Below are positions 21,674-28,911 of a DNA stretch of 31,350 nucleotides, piece by piece; the first letter of the stretch is position 1; each line of letters begins with the position of its first letter. A model generated the notes under the pieces. That model made no database searches. It had not been told where the DNA came from and was given only the letters and a program-made list of their open reading frames with translations. Location of the stretch: positions 1 through 31,350 of IMG/VR virus record IMGVR_UViG_3300017950_002312; one strand, written 5' to 3'. The position numbers and the translations under genes were made by a program. The DNA is from a virus.

Positions 21674-22084
21674 ATGTTAAGTTTACTTTTTATATTTTTA
21701 TTCGGAATAGCAGAGGCTGCAAAAGATATTCTTAGTTTTAGATATAGTAAATCTATATTTTCTAACTATAATAAAAACTTTTGGGATCCCCAGGCTAGTT
21801 GGATTAATAAATATAAAAAGAATAAACTTAATAATTCTACTGATCCTTGGTATTATTTTGGACTATACAAACCTAGATATGAAGAAAAGTTTCCGTACAG
21901 TACAACCTTTTTAGTTTTCTTGACTGATGGTTGGCATTTATGTAAAGGCTTCTCTCTTTTATTTCTATTTTTATCTCTTGTTTTGTATAGTCCACTTTTA
22001 AGTATTTGGGGAGATATTTGGATTTATTTCATTATCTACTCAATGTCTTTTAATCTTTTTGAAAATAAATTATTTTACAAGTAG
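21674..22084 (+). CDS. Membrane protein of unknown function, Bacteroidota-type
   Basis: The 136-aa protein has an N-terminal hydrophobic segment (LLFIFLFGIAEAAKDIL), an aromatic soluble middle (FWDPQASWINKYKK, DPWYYFGLYKPRYEE), FLVFLTDGWHLCKG, and two further hydrophobic segments (LLFLFLSLVLY, WIYFIIYSMS). I recall similar proteins (pattern of SWxNKYK and TDGWHL) as uncharacterised proteins in Bacteroidota genomes, which would suggest gene exchange with hosts. No enzyme motif is visible. It directly precedes the phoH promoter. Confidence 0.7.
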   Translation: MLSLLFIFLFGIAEAAKDILSFRYSKSIFSNYNKNFWDPQASWINKYKKNKLNNSTDPWYYFGLYKPRYEEKFPYSTTFLVFLTDGWHLCKGFSLLFLFLSLVLYSPLLSIWGDIWIYFIIYSMSFNLFENKLFYK

Positions 22085-22089
22085 TACTC

Positions 22090-22119
22090 TTGCATAAATA
22101 ACCTAATCCTTTATATTTG
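22090..22119 (+). promoter_or_regulatory. Bacteroidota-type promoter for phoH
   Basis: TTG at 22090-22092, a 19-base spacer and TATATTTG at 22112-22119 match the consensus exactly. The ATG at 22126 begins seven bases after the end of the box, close to the expected transcription start, so the mRNA may be leaderless. Confidence 0.78.
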
Positions 22120-22125
22120 CAGTAC

Positions 22126-22809
22126 ATGACAAATGTAAACGATGAGGTCTTTAAAGCTAAAAGAAGGCCAAAAAACCCAATCACGTTTAAAATTCAGCTC
22201 AATGAGGAGCAAAAAGAAGCGAAAGCTGTAATTCTTGAAAACACTATCACTGTTATAACAGGACAAGCTGGATCAGGTAAAACTCAACTTGCTACTATAA
22301 CAGGCTTAGATATGTTGTTTAGGCGTGAAGTAGAAAAATTAATTATTACAAGACCTGCAGTTCATGCAGAAGAAGATCTTGGTTATATACCAGGTAACTT
22401 AAATGAAAAGATGGACCCTTGGTTACAACCTATCTATCAGAATTTTTACGCAGCTTATGGTAAAGAAAAGATAGATAAGGAAATTGCTGAAGGTAATATA
22501 CAACTTCTTCCTATGGGTTACATAAGAGGTCTTACATTCACTAACTCTTTTATTATAGCAGACGAGGTACAGAATCTAACACATACTCAAACAGAGGCTT
22601 TATTAGGTCGTTTAGGCCAAGGTTCTAAAATGGTACTTTGTGGTGATATAGCCCAGATAGATCTGAAAAATAAAAAGATATCAGGATTATCATTCCTAAG
22701 AAGAATGGAAGAACATGTTCAAGGTTTTAAATTCTTTACTTTAAAGAATAACCACAGACATGAAATAGTACAAGCAGTACTAGATGTATACAAACTGTAT
22801 GCAGATTAA
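22126..22809 (+). CDS. phoH: PhoH-like ATPase
   Basis: The 227-aa protein has Walker A ITGQAGSGKTQLA, the family segment LIITRPAVHAEEDLGYIPGNLNEKMDPWLQPIY, Walker B FIIADEVQNL, and MVLCGDIAQIDL. It ends with KNNHRHEIVQAVLDVY. It is close to a full PhoH domain with no PIN or KH fusion. PhoH proteins are ATPases/RNA helicases common in phages, with an uncertain role during infection. I chose ATG 22126 rather than an upstream TTG because the promoter places the transcription start at about 22125. Its 3' end overlaps the opposite-strand gene by 4 bases. Confidence 0.93.
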   Translation: MTNVNDEVFKAKRRPKNPITFKIQLNEEQKEAKAVILENTITVITGQAGSGKTQLATITGLDMLFRREVEKLIITRPAVHAEEDLGYIPGNLNEKMDPWLQPIYQNFYAAYGKEKIDKEIAEGNIQLLPMGYIRGLTFTNSFIIADEVQNLTHTQTEALLGRLGQGSKMVLCGDIAQIDLKNKKISGLSFLRRMEEHVQGFKFFTLKNNHRHEIVQAVLDVYKLYAD

Positions 22810-22976
22810 TCCTGCTCGTCAGTGGCTATAGATGCTTTTTCCTTAAGCATAGCTTCATACTTTACTTTGTAATCAAAAGCTTCGTCATAAGTAGGAAACT
22901 GCTCAATCCACATTTGATTTACGTACACACGGTATTCTCTAACACCGTCAGTGTATCCTTCAACTATTCTTATCAT
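22806..22976 (-). CDS. Small protein, last gene of the minus-strand block
   Basis: A 56-aa minus-strand frame (MIRIVEGYTDGVREYRVYVN...) has a beta-strand start and an amphipathic helix (WIEQFPTYDEAFDYKVKYEAML). It overlaps the upstream minus-strand gene by 17 bases and the PhoH stop, tail to tail, by four bases (TTAA). No family recognised. Its overlaps with a minus-strand gene of the same operon support it as translated. Confidence 0.6.
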   Translation of the reverse strand: MIRIVEGYTDGVREYRVYVNQMWIEQFPTYDEAFDYKVKYEAMLKEKASIATDEQD

Positions 22977-23316
22977 TTATTTTGTAAGTATTTTCTCCTT
23001 TATCTATATTGAAATTTTTAACCAAAAGACCTTCATCTACCATGTTATCTAGTACTAGTTGGTAGTAAACTGCGCTATAACAATCATACAATTGTTCTTC
23101 AGTTATAACAGGAGAATCATAATCTAATTGATTTTCTTCAGATTTTAATCTAATCTCTTCTTCTAGGTTTTTTGCAAATTCTTCTATTGAACAAAAAGTT
23201 GGAGTATCTCCATTCATTGTATACAATTCTTCTAATGCAGAAGTACCTGTTTCATCTTTATCGTTTAGTCCTTTAAATAGGACCTCTATATATAAATCAA
23301 TTTCGTTCTTTTTCAT
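22960..23316 (-). CDS. Hypothetical acidic protein
   Basis: The 118-aa protein is strongly acidic, with ETGTSALEELYTMNGDTP, LEEEIRLKSEENQ, and a more hydrophobic segment LYDCYSAVYYQLVLDNMVDEGLLVKNFN near the end. The latter resembles a small winged-helix-like pattern, but no firm match is visible. It lies three bases after the preceding gene in the same direction and overlaps the next by 17 bases. Function unknown. Confidence 0.65.
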   Translation of the reverse strand: MKKNEIDLYIEVLFKGLNDKDETGTSALEELYTMNGDTPTFCSIEEFAKNLEEEIRLKSEENQLDYDSPVITEEQLYDCYSAVYYQLVLDNMVDEGLLVKNFNIDKGENTYKINDKNS

Positions 23317-23319
23317 AAC

Positions 23320-23541
23320 TTATAGTCTTAATAGTCTTGGCTTATCGATATAATCTATTAAAATTACCTCAAGTCCGCAAAGTGATTCTATCTTTATACT
23401 ACTTCTATCTTCTTTTGATAAGGATGGATAGTAAGAGTATAATTGATCTTCAGTTAATAATATTGTGTTAGGATAAACTCTGGCTTTGTTAGCCCAGTAA
23501 AATTTATGAATTCTTAAATATAAAGCAACAGTTAGTGACAT
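23320..23541 (-). CDS. Small hypothetical protein
   Basis: The 73-aa product is basic and aromatic at its N-terminus (LYLRIHKFYWANKARVY), then alternates short helical and strand segments, with LCGLEVILIDY near the end. No membrane segment is clear and no family is known to me. It lies between the metallophosphoesterase gene (11-base gap) and an acidic small gene (three-base gap). Function unknown. Confidence 0.6.
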   Translation of the reverse strand: MSLTVALYLRIHKFYWANKARVYPNTILLTEDQLYSYYPSLSKEDRSSIKIESLCGLEVILIDYIDKPRLLRL

Positions 23542-23552
23542 AGTTTTAGTTT

Positions 23553-24842
23553 TTAAAATTTAATATAAAAGGAATAAACTTCTTCACTCTTTCTCTCTAC
23601 GATATCAAAAGATACCCCAGCCATACCAGGACCAAAGTTAGAGTGAATCCATTTAGACGACCCATACAAAGATAATACATTTCTATATCTAAAATTAATA
23701 GTTAATTGCATGCTCTCTGTATGTAAATCTCCCTTTATTAAGTGGATGTTTTTGTTACGATCTAAATTATGGTATTCTATGTACTTCGTTATATAGTTTT
23801 CTGCTTTGTCGTTTAATTGAAGGGGAAGACCAAACTTACGATCTTCCGAATCTTTTCCATGAGTAAATATAAATATATGTTCGCCATATTCAAAATGTTC
23901 TAAGTATTTTTCCATTAAGACAACTTCCATTGAATATGCAGCTTCTAAATAATAAGATAGAGCTTTTGCAGTAATGTAAGAAAAATCCCCACCATGATTA
24001 TCATTGGTTTGGATTACTGTCTTGTAATTTTTTGCTGATCCAGAAGTTAGTAAGTTGTCGTAGAATTTTTTATGTTCTTCTACATAAGTTTTAAATACTT
24101 CTTTATTGTCCATGTTTTGAGGTAATCCATGACCACCTCTAGTGGTTAAACCATTCCAACCATCTACAGCATCACCTAAGTCACAAATATAAATAGTATC
24201 AAAAGTCCCAAAGTCATTGTGAGCTTGGATAATTCTTTCATATACTTTATTTAATCTTTGTGCAAAGACCATTCTGTCATAATGATTTTCATAAACAGAA
24301 TCTTGTTTAGTCATAGCTCCTATATGTTTATCACTCATATAAACAAATAAGGCTTTGTTATTAGTAGTCTTAACTAGAGGATAACTAACTTTTTTACTGT
24401 TAGAAAAAATGTCTGTTAATATATCTTGTAAGTCTTCTGCATTAAACTCTTGTTCTTTCTTGCGACTAAACATTGCAGATACTTGCCAACCATTAGACTT
24501 TTCTTTTGACCAGTACTGAGATAACTTCCATATAGAAGTATCTATTTGGTGTAGTTTAATAATATCATCAGATGTCCTAGGATTTTCAGCAAAGTCATTA
24601 ATAGTTAGACTTCCTGCATCTAGATTTTCATGAATAGATGTAGTTGAGTCTTCTGAAGGTTTTGTTTGTTTTATATCTCTAGTGTTTAAAGCTACTCTTT
24701 TAAGATCTCTTACAGCTTTTGCTCTTTTCTCCTTACTTAATTCTGGGCGAAAGTTATATCTTTTAGCTATATCTATAGCCTTTTCCGTAGAATTAGGATT
24801 GTTTTTGTAATATTCTACAATTAAATTTCGTGTGCTACTCAT
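23553..24842 (-). CDS. Calcineurin-like metallophosphoesterase with helical N-terminal extension
   Basis: The 429-aa protein has the five-block metallophosphoesterase core: SDKH (D171, H173), GDAVD (223-227), TNDNH (N280, H283 region), THGKD (H328) and GDLH (371-374). The usual GNHD block is replaced by NDNHGG and the final block is GDLH rather than GHTH. A 150-residue N-terminal region looks helical and basic (KRAKAVRDLKRVALN), possibly nucleic-acid binding. The family includes phosphatases and nucleases of the SbcD/Mre11 type, so it could act on DNA or on small phosphate esters. It is the largest gene after the lysis cluster, with a nine-base gap. Confidence 0.85.
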   Translation of the reverse strand: MSSTRNLIVEYYKNNPNSTEKAIDIAKRYNFRPELSKEKRAKAVRDLKRVALNTRDIKQTKPSEDSTTSIHENLDAGSLTINDFAENPRTSDDIIKLHQIDTSIWKLSQYWSKEKSNGWQVSAMFSRKKEQEFNAEDLQDILTDIFSNSKKVSYPLVKTTNNKALFVYMSDKHIGAMTKQDSVYENHYDRMVFAQRLNKVYERIIQAHNDFGTFDTIYICDLGDAVDGWNGLTTRGGHGLPQNMDNKEVFKTYVEEHKKFYDNLLTSGSAKNYKTVIQTNDNHGGDFSYITAKALSYYLEAAYSMEVVLMEKYLEHFEYGEHIFIFTHGKDSEDRKFGLPLQLNDKAENYITKYIEYHNLDRNKNIHLIKGDLHTESMQLTINFRYRNVLSLYGSSKWIHSNFGPGMAGVSFDIVERKSEEVYSFYIKF

Positions 24843-24851
24843 AGAATTTTT

Positions 24852-25202
24852 TTAGATTAACAAAAGCAACGTTACAGTTGCAGCAAGTAGTCCAGTAAGT
24901 TTATAGAAAAACTTTACTTCTTTGGTTTTCTTATCTAATTCTTTATCCAGAAACATTATTTCTGTCTTAGAAATATCTAAACCTTTTTGCATCGAAGGGA
25001 CAATACTGTCCTTATACAAAGAAAGTTGGATTGAGTCCAACTTTACTACCTGTTTTAATATATGTAATTTCTCTCTGGCTTCAATACCTTTAAGAAATTC
25101 GTCATTCAATTCCCTTATTGGTAAGGTATCTAGACTTTGAGAGTAGGAATAGTGTGGCATCCAAAGGAGGCATACTATCCACAATAATTTTAAGCGTATC
25201 AT
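24852..25202 (-). CDS. Secreted/anchored coiled-coil protein, spanin-like candidate
   Basis: The 116-aa protein has an N-terminal signal-like segment (MIRLKLLWIVCLLWMPHYSYS), a periplasmic coiled-coil-like body (about 30-95), and a C-terminal hydrophobic segment (FFYKLTGLLAATVTLLLLI). This topology, signal plus C-terminal membrane anchor, recalls a u-spanin. A canonical lipobox is not seen (Cys10 follows Val), which argues against a standard lipoprotein. Its 5' end overlaps the preceding membrane gene by 101 bases in another frame, as Rz1 overlaps Rz in other phages. The lysis role is inferred from context. Confidence 0.6.
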   Translation of the reverse strand: MIRLKLLWIVCLLWMPHYSYSQSLDTLPIRELNDEFLKGIEAREKLHILKQVVKLDSIQLSLYKDSIVPSMQKGLDISKTEIMFLDKELDKKTKEVKFFYKLTGLLAATVTLLLLI

Positions 25203-25458
25203 ACTTTAAAGTGGTTGTGTGATAAATAGTTATCTTTTCCTGTTTATTCAAAGCTAGAGAATCTAACTTAGAAAACAAAATTTTATTTTGTGCGTTAATA
25301 GAATCTAGATATTCTACTACTTTATTTTTTTCATATGGAACTTCTTTTTTTAAAGTTCTATAGTAGAGGTAACTTACTAGTAATAAGATAATTACAGTGT
25401 ACAAGTTGGTATAAATACGTATGTTTAATACCTCTAATAATTTTTTTATAGTACTCAT
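25102..25458 (-). CDS. Single-pass membrane protein, i-spanin (Rz)-like candidate
   Basis: The 118-aa protein has one N-terminal transmembrane segment (about 16-33: TNLYTVIILLLVSYLYYR) and a charged, helical periplasmic domain (EYLDSINAQNKILFSKLDSLALN). This is the topology of an inner-membrane spanin subunit. It starts with an ATGA overlap to the holin gene and overlaps the next gene by 101 bases out of frame. Sequence is too divergent for a motif-based call; the assignment rests on topology and position. Confidence 0.58.
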   Translation of the reverse strand: MSTIKKLLEVLNIRIYTNLYTVIILLLVSYLYYRTLKKEVPYEKNKVVEYLDSINAQNKILFSKLDSLALNKQEKITIYHTTTLKYDTLKIIVDSMPPLDATLFLLSKSRYLTNKGIE

Positions 25459-25862
25459 TTAATACTTTTATGCTTATCTATTTTATCCAAAATTGACGTT
25501 AATAATTCGTTTTGAATTAAACCAGCACGCTCTGCATTCTTCAAAGCAGAGATAAGTTGGAATAAAATAAAAGGAGCACAAACTGTCTCACTAAGCCAAG
25601 AAGTACCTTCAAAGCCCTTCTCAATCATTAATACTCCAGTTAGCATAAATACCCATACAAGTAATGTCTTAAGAACTTTAAGAGCTTTATAGGTCTTAAA
25701 GCCTTCTGTTTTAATTCCTCCCCATATACCAAAGAATCCATCCATAAATACAATTGCTACTACAGCTAAATACTGTTCTGCATTATCTGCAGTTATATTA
25801 AAAAAGTATGTGCCTAAAAAAGCACAAAATGCAGTAGAAATAAATAGTAATGAACTTTTCAT
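25455..25862 (-). CDS. Phage holin (holin family 4-like)
   Basis: The 135-aa protein has about three hydrophobic segments (LLFISTAFCAFLGTYFF, YLAVVAIVFMDGFFGIWGG, LLVWVFMLTGVLMI) and a fourth around FILFQLISALKNAERAG. The MDGFFG turn and the end pattern SALKNAERAGL...LLTSILDKIDK match the Phage_holin_4 family, where SILENAxxxG is typical. Holins permeabilise the inner membrane to trigger lysis. It has ATGA overlaps on both sides, so all genes of the cluster should be co-translated. No endolysin gene is recognisable beside it. Confidence 0.72.
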   Translation of the reverse strand: MKSSLLFISTAFCAFLGTYFFNITADNAEQYLAVVAIVFMDGFFGIWGGIKTEGFKTYKALKVLKTLLVWVFMLTGVLMIEKGFEGTSWLSETVCAPFILFQLISALKNAERAGLIQNELLTSILDKIDKHKSIK

Positions 25863-26059
25863 TCTTTTGGAAAATATTGGTCTAGTAAGGAATCATTTTT
25901 TAAGTGTAAGTAACGCAGTTCATTCAAAGCTGAATCAGTTAATTTTTTACTAGACTCCATTTGAATTTCTACACTTTCTTCTATAGTTGGTTTTTCTTCA
26001 AACATAGAAAAGAAAATCACCATTAAAATACCTACAACTGTGAATAATAAAGTTTTCAT
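25859..26059 (-). CDS. Small membrane protein of the lysis cluster
   Basis: The 66-aa protein has an N-terminal hydrophobic segment (LLFTVVGILMVIFFSMF) and an acidic, helical outer part (IEESVEIQMESSKKL) ending SLLDQYFPKE. It overlaps its neighbours by four bases on both sides (ATGA). No family is recognised. It could be an antiholin, a spanin component or a holin partner; topology alone cannot decide. Confidence 0.6.
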   Translation of the reverse strand: MKTLLFTVVGILMVIFFSMFEEKPTIEESVEIQMESSKKLTDSALNELRYLHLKNDSLLDQYFPKE

Positions 26060-26313
26060 ATTTTACCTAATGATCTATATATTTTTATTTCTGTAACCAA
26101 AGCAGAACATAAACTATCCTGACTCTTTAACATTACAGACATGTTTTTTAACTCAGCTTCGCACTTAATTAATCTTTTCTCACATACCTCATTTGCATAC
26201 TTAGCTTGATTTTCAGATCTAGCATATAAAGCCGCTACTACAAATAGTAATAAAAACATTAATGCTTTAGTAGGATCTTTACTAAATTGTTCAAAGCTAA
26301 CTGGTAATTTCAT
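26056..26313 (-). CDS. Small membrane/coiled-coil protein opening the lysis cluster
   Basis: The 85-aa protein starts with a short cytoplasmic segment, then a transmembrane helix (ALMFLLLFVVAALYARS, about 18-34), and a periplasmic coiled-coil-like region with three cysteines (C44, C52, C68). The pattern resembles an Rz-like spanin or an accessory of the holin. It is the first gene after a TTG/N19/TATATTTA promoter at 26353-26382, so the lysis cluster can be transcribed on its own. No family recognised. Confidence 0.6.
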   Translation of the reverse strand: MKLPVSFEQFSKDPTKALMFLLLFVVAALYARSENQAKYANEVCEKRLIKCEAELKNMSVMLKSQDSLCSALVTEIKIYRSLGKI

Positions 26314-26352
26314 GAGACAGTAAGTAATAAATAGTGTGAAAAATATTAAGTG

Positions 26353-26382
26353 TAAATATACTTAAATTAAAATTTTTGTCAA
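26353..26382 (-). promoter_or_regulatory. Bacteroidota-type promoter for the lysis cluster
   Basis: Read on the minus strand, TTG (26380-26382), a 19-base spacer and TATATTTA (26353-26360) match TTG/N19-20/TAnnTTTG with one deviation in the final base. The start would be near 26348, giving a leader of about 35 bases. It lies in the only non-coding gap (78 bases) of the left part of the minus-strand block. Confidence 0.6.
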
Positions 26383-26391
26383 TAGTTATAA

Positions 26392-28305
26392 TTAAATTAG
26401 ACTTGATAATTGATCTCCTGTACTATCTACAGTACTTGCATTTTTTAATCTCTTTCCTATAGACCCATCTGTATTCATTGCACTTGTTTGTGCATTCCAA
26501 ATGTCATCTGCTGTCAGTACTGCTGTACCTACTGTATTATCTACGGGTATACCGGATGATACTCGATTAGCAGGAGGAACAGCAAGAGTACCTTGATATG
26601 AACCTGCTCCATAAGTAACCCCCAATCTAACATCATCCCCATCAGGTAAATCAGCTAATGTATCTGGGCTTACTAGATTGTATGTACCATTAGGAGTTTG
26701 AGAAGGTGAAATTAAAAACATATTTTCATTTGTTCTAAATTGAATATAGGTATTTGTAGTATTTTGAATCCAATTTACTCTTCTAAGATTTAATATTGGA
26801 AACCACCCATAAGGTGAGCAAACAATAGGACCAGAAAATTCATAACCTTCACTACCTTCAGCATATAAAGCAAAACCATCAGCTTGAGTTTCTATTTTTC
26901 CTACCCAATTTAAAGTTCTACCAGTTGATCCTCCATTCCACAATATTCTATTGCTGTTTTCAAGCATATTGTTCATATTAGGTATGCTTTCCATTACATA
27001 ATCTCCTGTTATATTAACCTGAGAAGAATAAAATCTATAGGAATTATAGTTGTATTGACTTGTTGTATATCCCCATCTACCAGCATAATTTTCAATATTT
27101 CCAATAATGTTAACGATTGAATTACTAACATAAATTATATCGTTATTATCACCATTACCTCTGTATGTAAATGTTAAATTTCCTGTAATGTTTAATGTAT
27201 GATTATTAAAAGATAATATTCTATTGTCAGATACACGCGTGTCTTGTGTAATATTACCTACAATATTTGTAGTTCCTCCTGCTGTATTTGATGTTATTGC
27301 ATAACCATATCTATTATAATAGGGAACATAATGTCTATCAGTTGTTACGGGGAGCAAATAATTATCTCTTGTTTCTGACCAACTCTGTATACCTCTAATT
27401 ATATTTAATGTTCCTGTACCATTGTGTCTTATTAAAGTTTGATAAGCACTTGTACTAAAAGCATGATTTTTTTGAATAATACCATTTATAGTAAAATTTT
27501 TAGTTCCACTATATGTAACTACTTCTCCTGAACTATACCCACCTGCTAGTCCAACTATAGGATCATTAAGTGTTAAAGTAATACCACCAACATCTTCAGA
27601 ATCTAACGTAAGAAAACCTCCATTAGTATAAACACCATCAGTAATAGAAGAATTTGATTCTAAAAATGCCAAATAATATAGGTATATAGGATTTGAATTT
27701 AGATAACCTGTTTTTATTAATACTCTATAATGAGTATATGCTGTATCGTTATCAAAAGGTACATAATAACCACTACTTCCTGGAAGACCTGCAATGTTTT
27801 CTTCAAGTAGTGTGATCCATGTTTCTCCATCATTAGAAGATTGTATTTCTATATCTTGAATTTTCCTACTTACATTTGCCCCATAATTTTCTTTCATTGC
27901 AATCCTATTTATTATTTTAGGAACTGGAAAAGAATATCCTACAATAAATGGATTTGATGGACTAACATATATTTGAAATAATGATGCCTGAGAATTCCAA
28001 TTGGCAGTAAAAAGAGTCCAAGAAGGGTTAGTAAAAGGATTAAAAGGTCCTTCCATTATTATAGATCCTGTTTTAGAAGGATCTCCATAAGCTAAATTTT
28101 CACCATAATATTGAGGAATTTCACTAAGAGAATAAAATTCAATTTTATGATTGATAATAGCACGAACTTCAACACTCTGGTCAACATTTAGTGTAAACCC
28201 ATTTAATACAACAATTTGATCAGATGTAGGTAAAGTACCTCCATCCCAAATGTTGGAATCACTCCAATCACCTGATGCTACGAGTTTCTTTATACTACAT
28301 CTCAT
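26392..28305 (-). CDS. Tail-fibre-like protein with G8-like and discoidin-like regions
   Basis: The 637-aa protein begins with VASGDWSDSNIWDGGTLPTSDQ, resembling the W...WDGG.P start of G8-like surface domains. A second region (about 130-205) has NRIAMKENYG, IQSSNDGETWITLLE and THYRVLIK, resembling an F5/8-type-C (discoidin-like) carbohydrate-binding domain. The middle has many Asn-rich repeats (NITGNLTFTY, VNITGDYVM). The C-terminus ADDIWNAQTSAMNTDGSIGK then RLKNASTVDSTGDQ resembles phage fibre ends. Likely role: binding host surface sugars at the virion tail. No chaperone or signal peptide is seen. Domain calls are by eye and moderate. Confidence 0.65.
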   Translation of the reverse strand: MRCSIKKLVASGDWSDSNIWDGGTLPTSDQIVVLNGFTLNVDQSVEVRAIINHKIEFYSLSEIPQYYGENLAYGDPSKTGSIIMEGPFNPFTNPSWTLFTANWNSQASLFQIYVSPSNPFIVGYSFPVPKIINRIAMKENYGANVSRKIQDIEIQSSNDGETWITLLEENIAGLPGSSGYYVPFDNDTAYTHYRVLIKTGYLNSNPIYLYYLAFLESNSSITDGVYTNGGFLTLDSEDVGGITLTLNDPIVGLAGGYSSGEVVTYSGTKNFTINGIIQKNHAFSTSAYQTLIRHNGTGTLNIIRGIQSWSETRDNYLLPVTTDRHYVPYYNRYGYAITSNTAGGTTNIVGNITQDTRVSDNRILSFNNHTLNITGNLTFTYRGNGDNNDIIYVSNSIVNIIGNIENYAGRWGYTTSQYNYNSYRFYSSQVNITGDYVMESIPNMNNMLENSNRILWNGGSTGRTLNWVGKIETQADGFALYAEGSEGYEFSGPIVCSPYGWFPILNLRRVNWIQNTTNTYIQFRTNENMFLISPSQTPNGTYNLVSPDTLADLPDGDDVRLGVTYGAGSYQGTLAVPPANRVSSGIPVDNTVGTAVLTADDIWNAQTSAMNTDGSIGKRLKNASTVDSTGDQLSSLI

Positions 28306-28309
28306 ATTT

Positions 28310-28603
28310 TTATAATTCTTTATTATCTATTAAATTTTGAAGAGTATTCATTATACCTTGTATAGCATCTTCAAAAGCAGGATCCCCTTGTGCAGTTTCA
28401 AATATATCTAAAAGAGAAATTGCCTTAGGCTGACCAGGTAAACTTTCAAAAGTTCCATCCTCTAACTCTCTAAATGGAGTTAAACGAATTGCAACAGAAG
28501 CACCTAAACCTGGCTTCCACAATGGAGACATAGAAAGACTTACTGCGTAGTAAGGATATTCTATGCCATTTTTTATAATTGGTTTTTTTGCTTTTATCTT
28601 CAT
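28310..28603 (-). CDS. Hypothetical tail-region protein
   Basis: The 97-aa product has a beta-rich N-terminal half (KKPIIKNGIEYPYYAVSLSMSP, ASVAIRLTPFREL) and a helical C-terminal half (LLDIFETAQGDPAFEDAIQGIM). No family named. It overlaps the upstream gene as ATGA and precedes the fibre-like gene by four bases, so a virion or fibre-attachment role is plausible by position only. Confidence 0.6.
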   Translation of the reverse strand: MKIKAKKPIIKNGIEYPYYAVSLSMSPLWKPGLGASVAIRLTPFRELEDGTFESLPGQPKAISLLDIFETAQGDPAFEDAIQGIMNTLQNLIDNKEL

Positions 28604-28911
28604 GAGTAAGTATGTATATATCTATTAGTCCAATCTACACTAGTAGCTGAAGTTTTAACTGTAGTACCATCTTCTAAGATTTCTATCCTATAAATAGTCC
28701 AAACTTTATCAGAGTCTAGTGCTTCAGAAGATGCTTTACCACAATACGAATAGACATTAAAGTCATGTTTGCGTTGTATAAAAAAACTTCCTACAGAATA
28801 TTTAACTGTCTCACCAGTAACTGTAGACACACCTATTAAGTGTGTAGGTACACCTTCAGGTAAGTTAATTATCTTAACTACAGTAGCTGGTATGTGTGTA
28901 TTATTACTCAT
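28600..28911 (-). CDS. Hypothetical tail-region protein, beta-rich
   Basis: The 103-aa product is almost all short strands (ATVVKIINLPEGV, VTGETVKYSVGSFFIQ, KVWTIYRIEILEDG) with ATSVDWTNRYIHTY at the end, and no helix-rich stretch or membrane segment. Such a composition suits a small baseplate, neck or fibre-joining protein. It overlaps both neighbouring genes by four bases. No family recognised. Confidence 0.6.
   Translation of the reverse strand: MSNNTHIPATVVKIINLPEGVPTHLIGVSTVTGETVKYSVGSFFIQRKHDFNVYSYCGKASSEALDSDKVWTIYRIEILEDGTTVKTSATSVDWTNRYIHTYS

Noticed and set aside
24922-25140. Plus-strand frame opposite the spanin-like gene
   Set aside because: No supporting context; the minus-strand genes here already overlap and have signal and membrane segments.
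25140-25202. Lipobox in the signal-like N-terminus of the spanin-like protein
   Set aside because: The only cysteine (Cys10) follows Val in a hydrophobic run and lacks the Gly/Ala/Ser at the preceding position.
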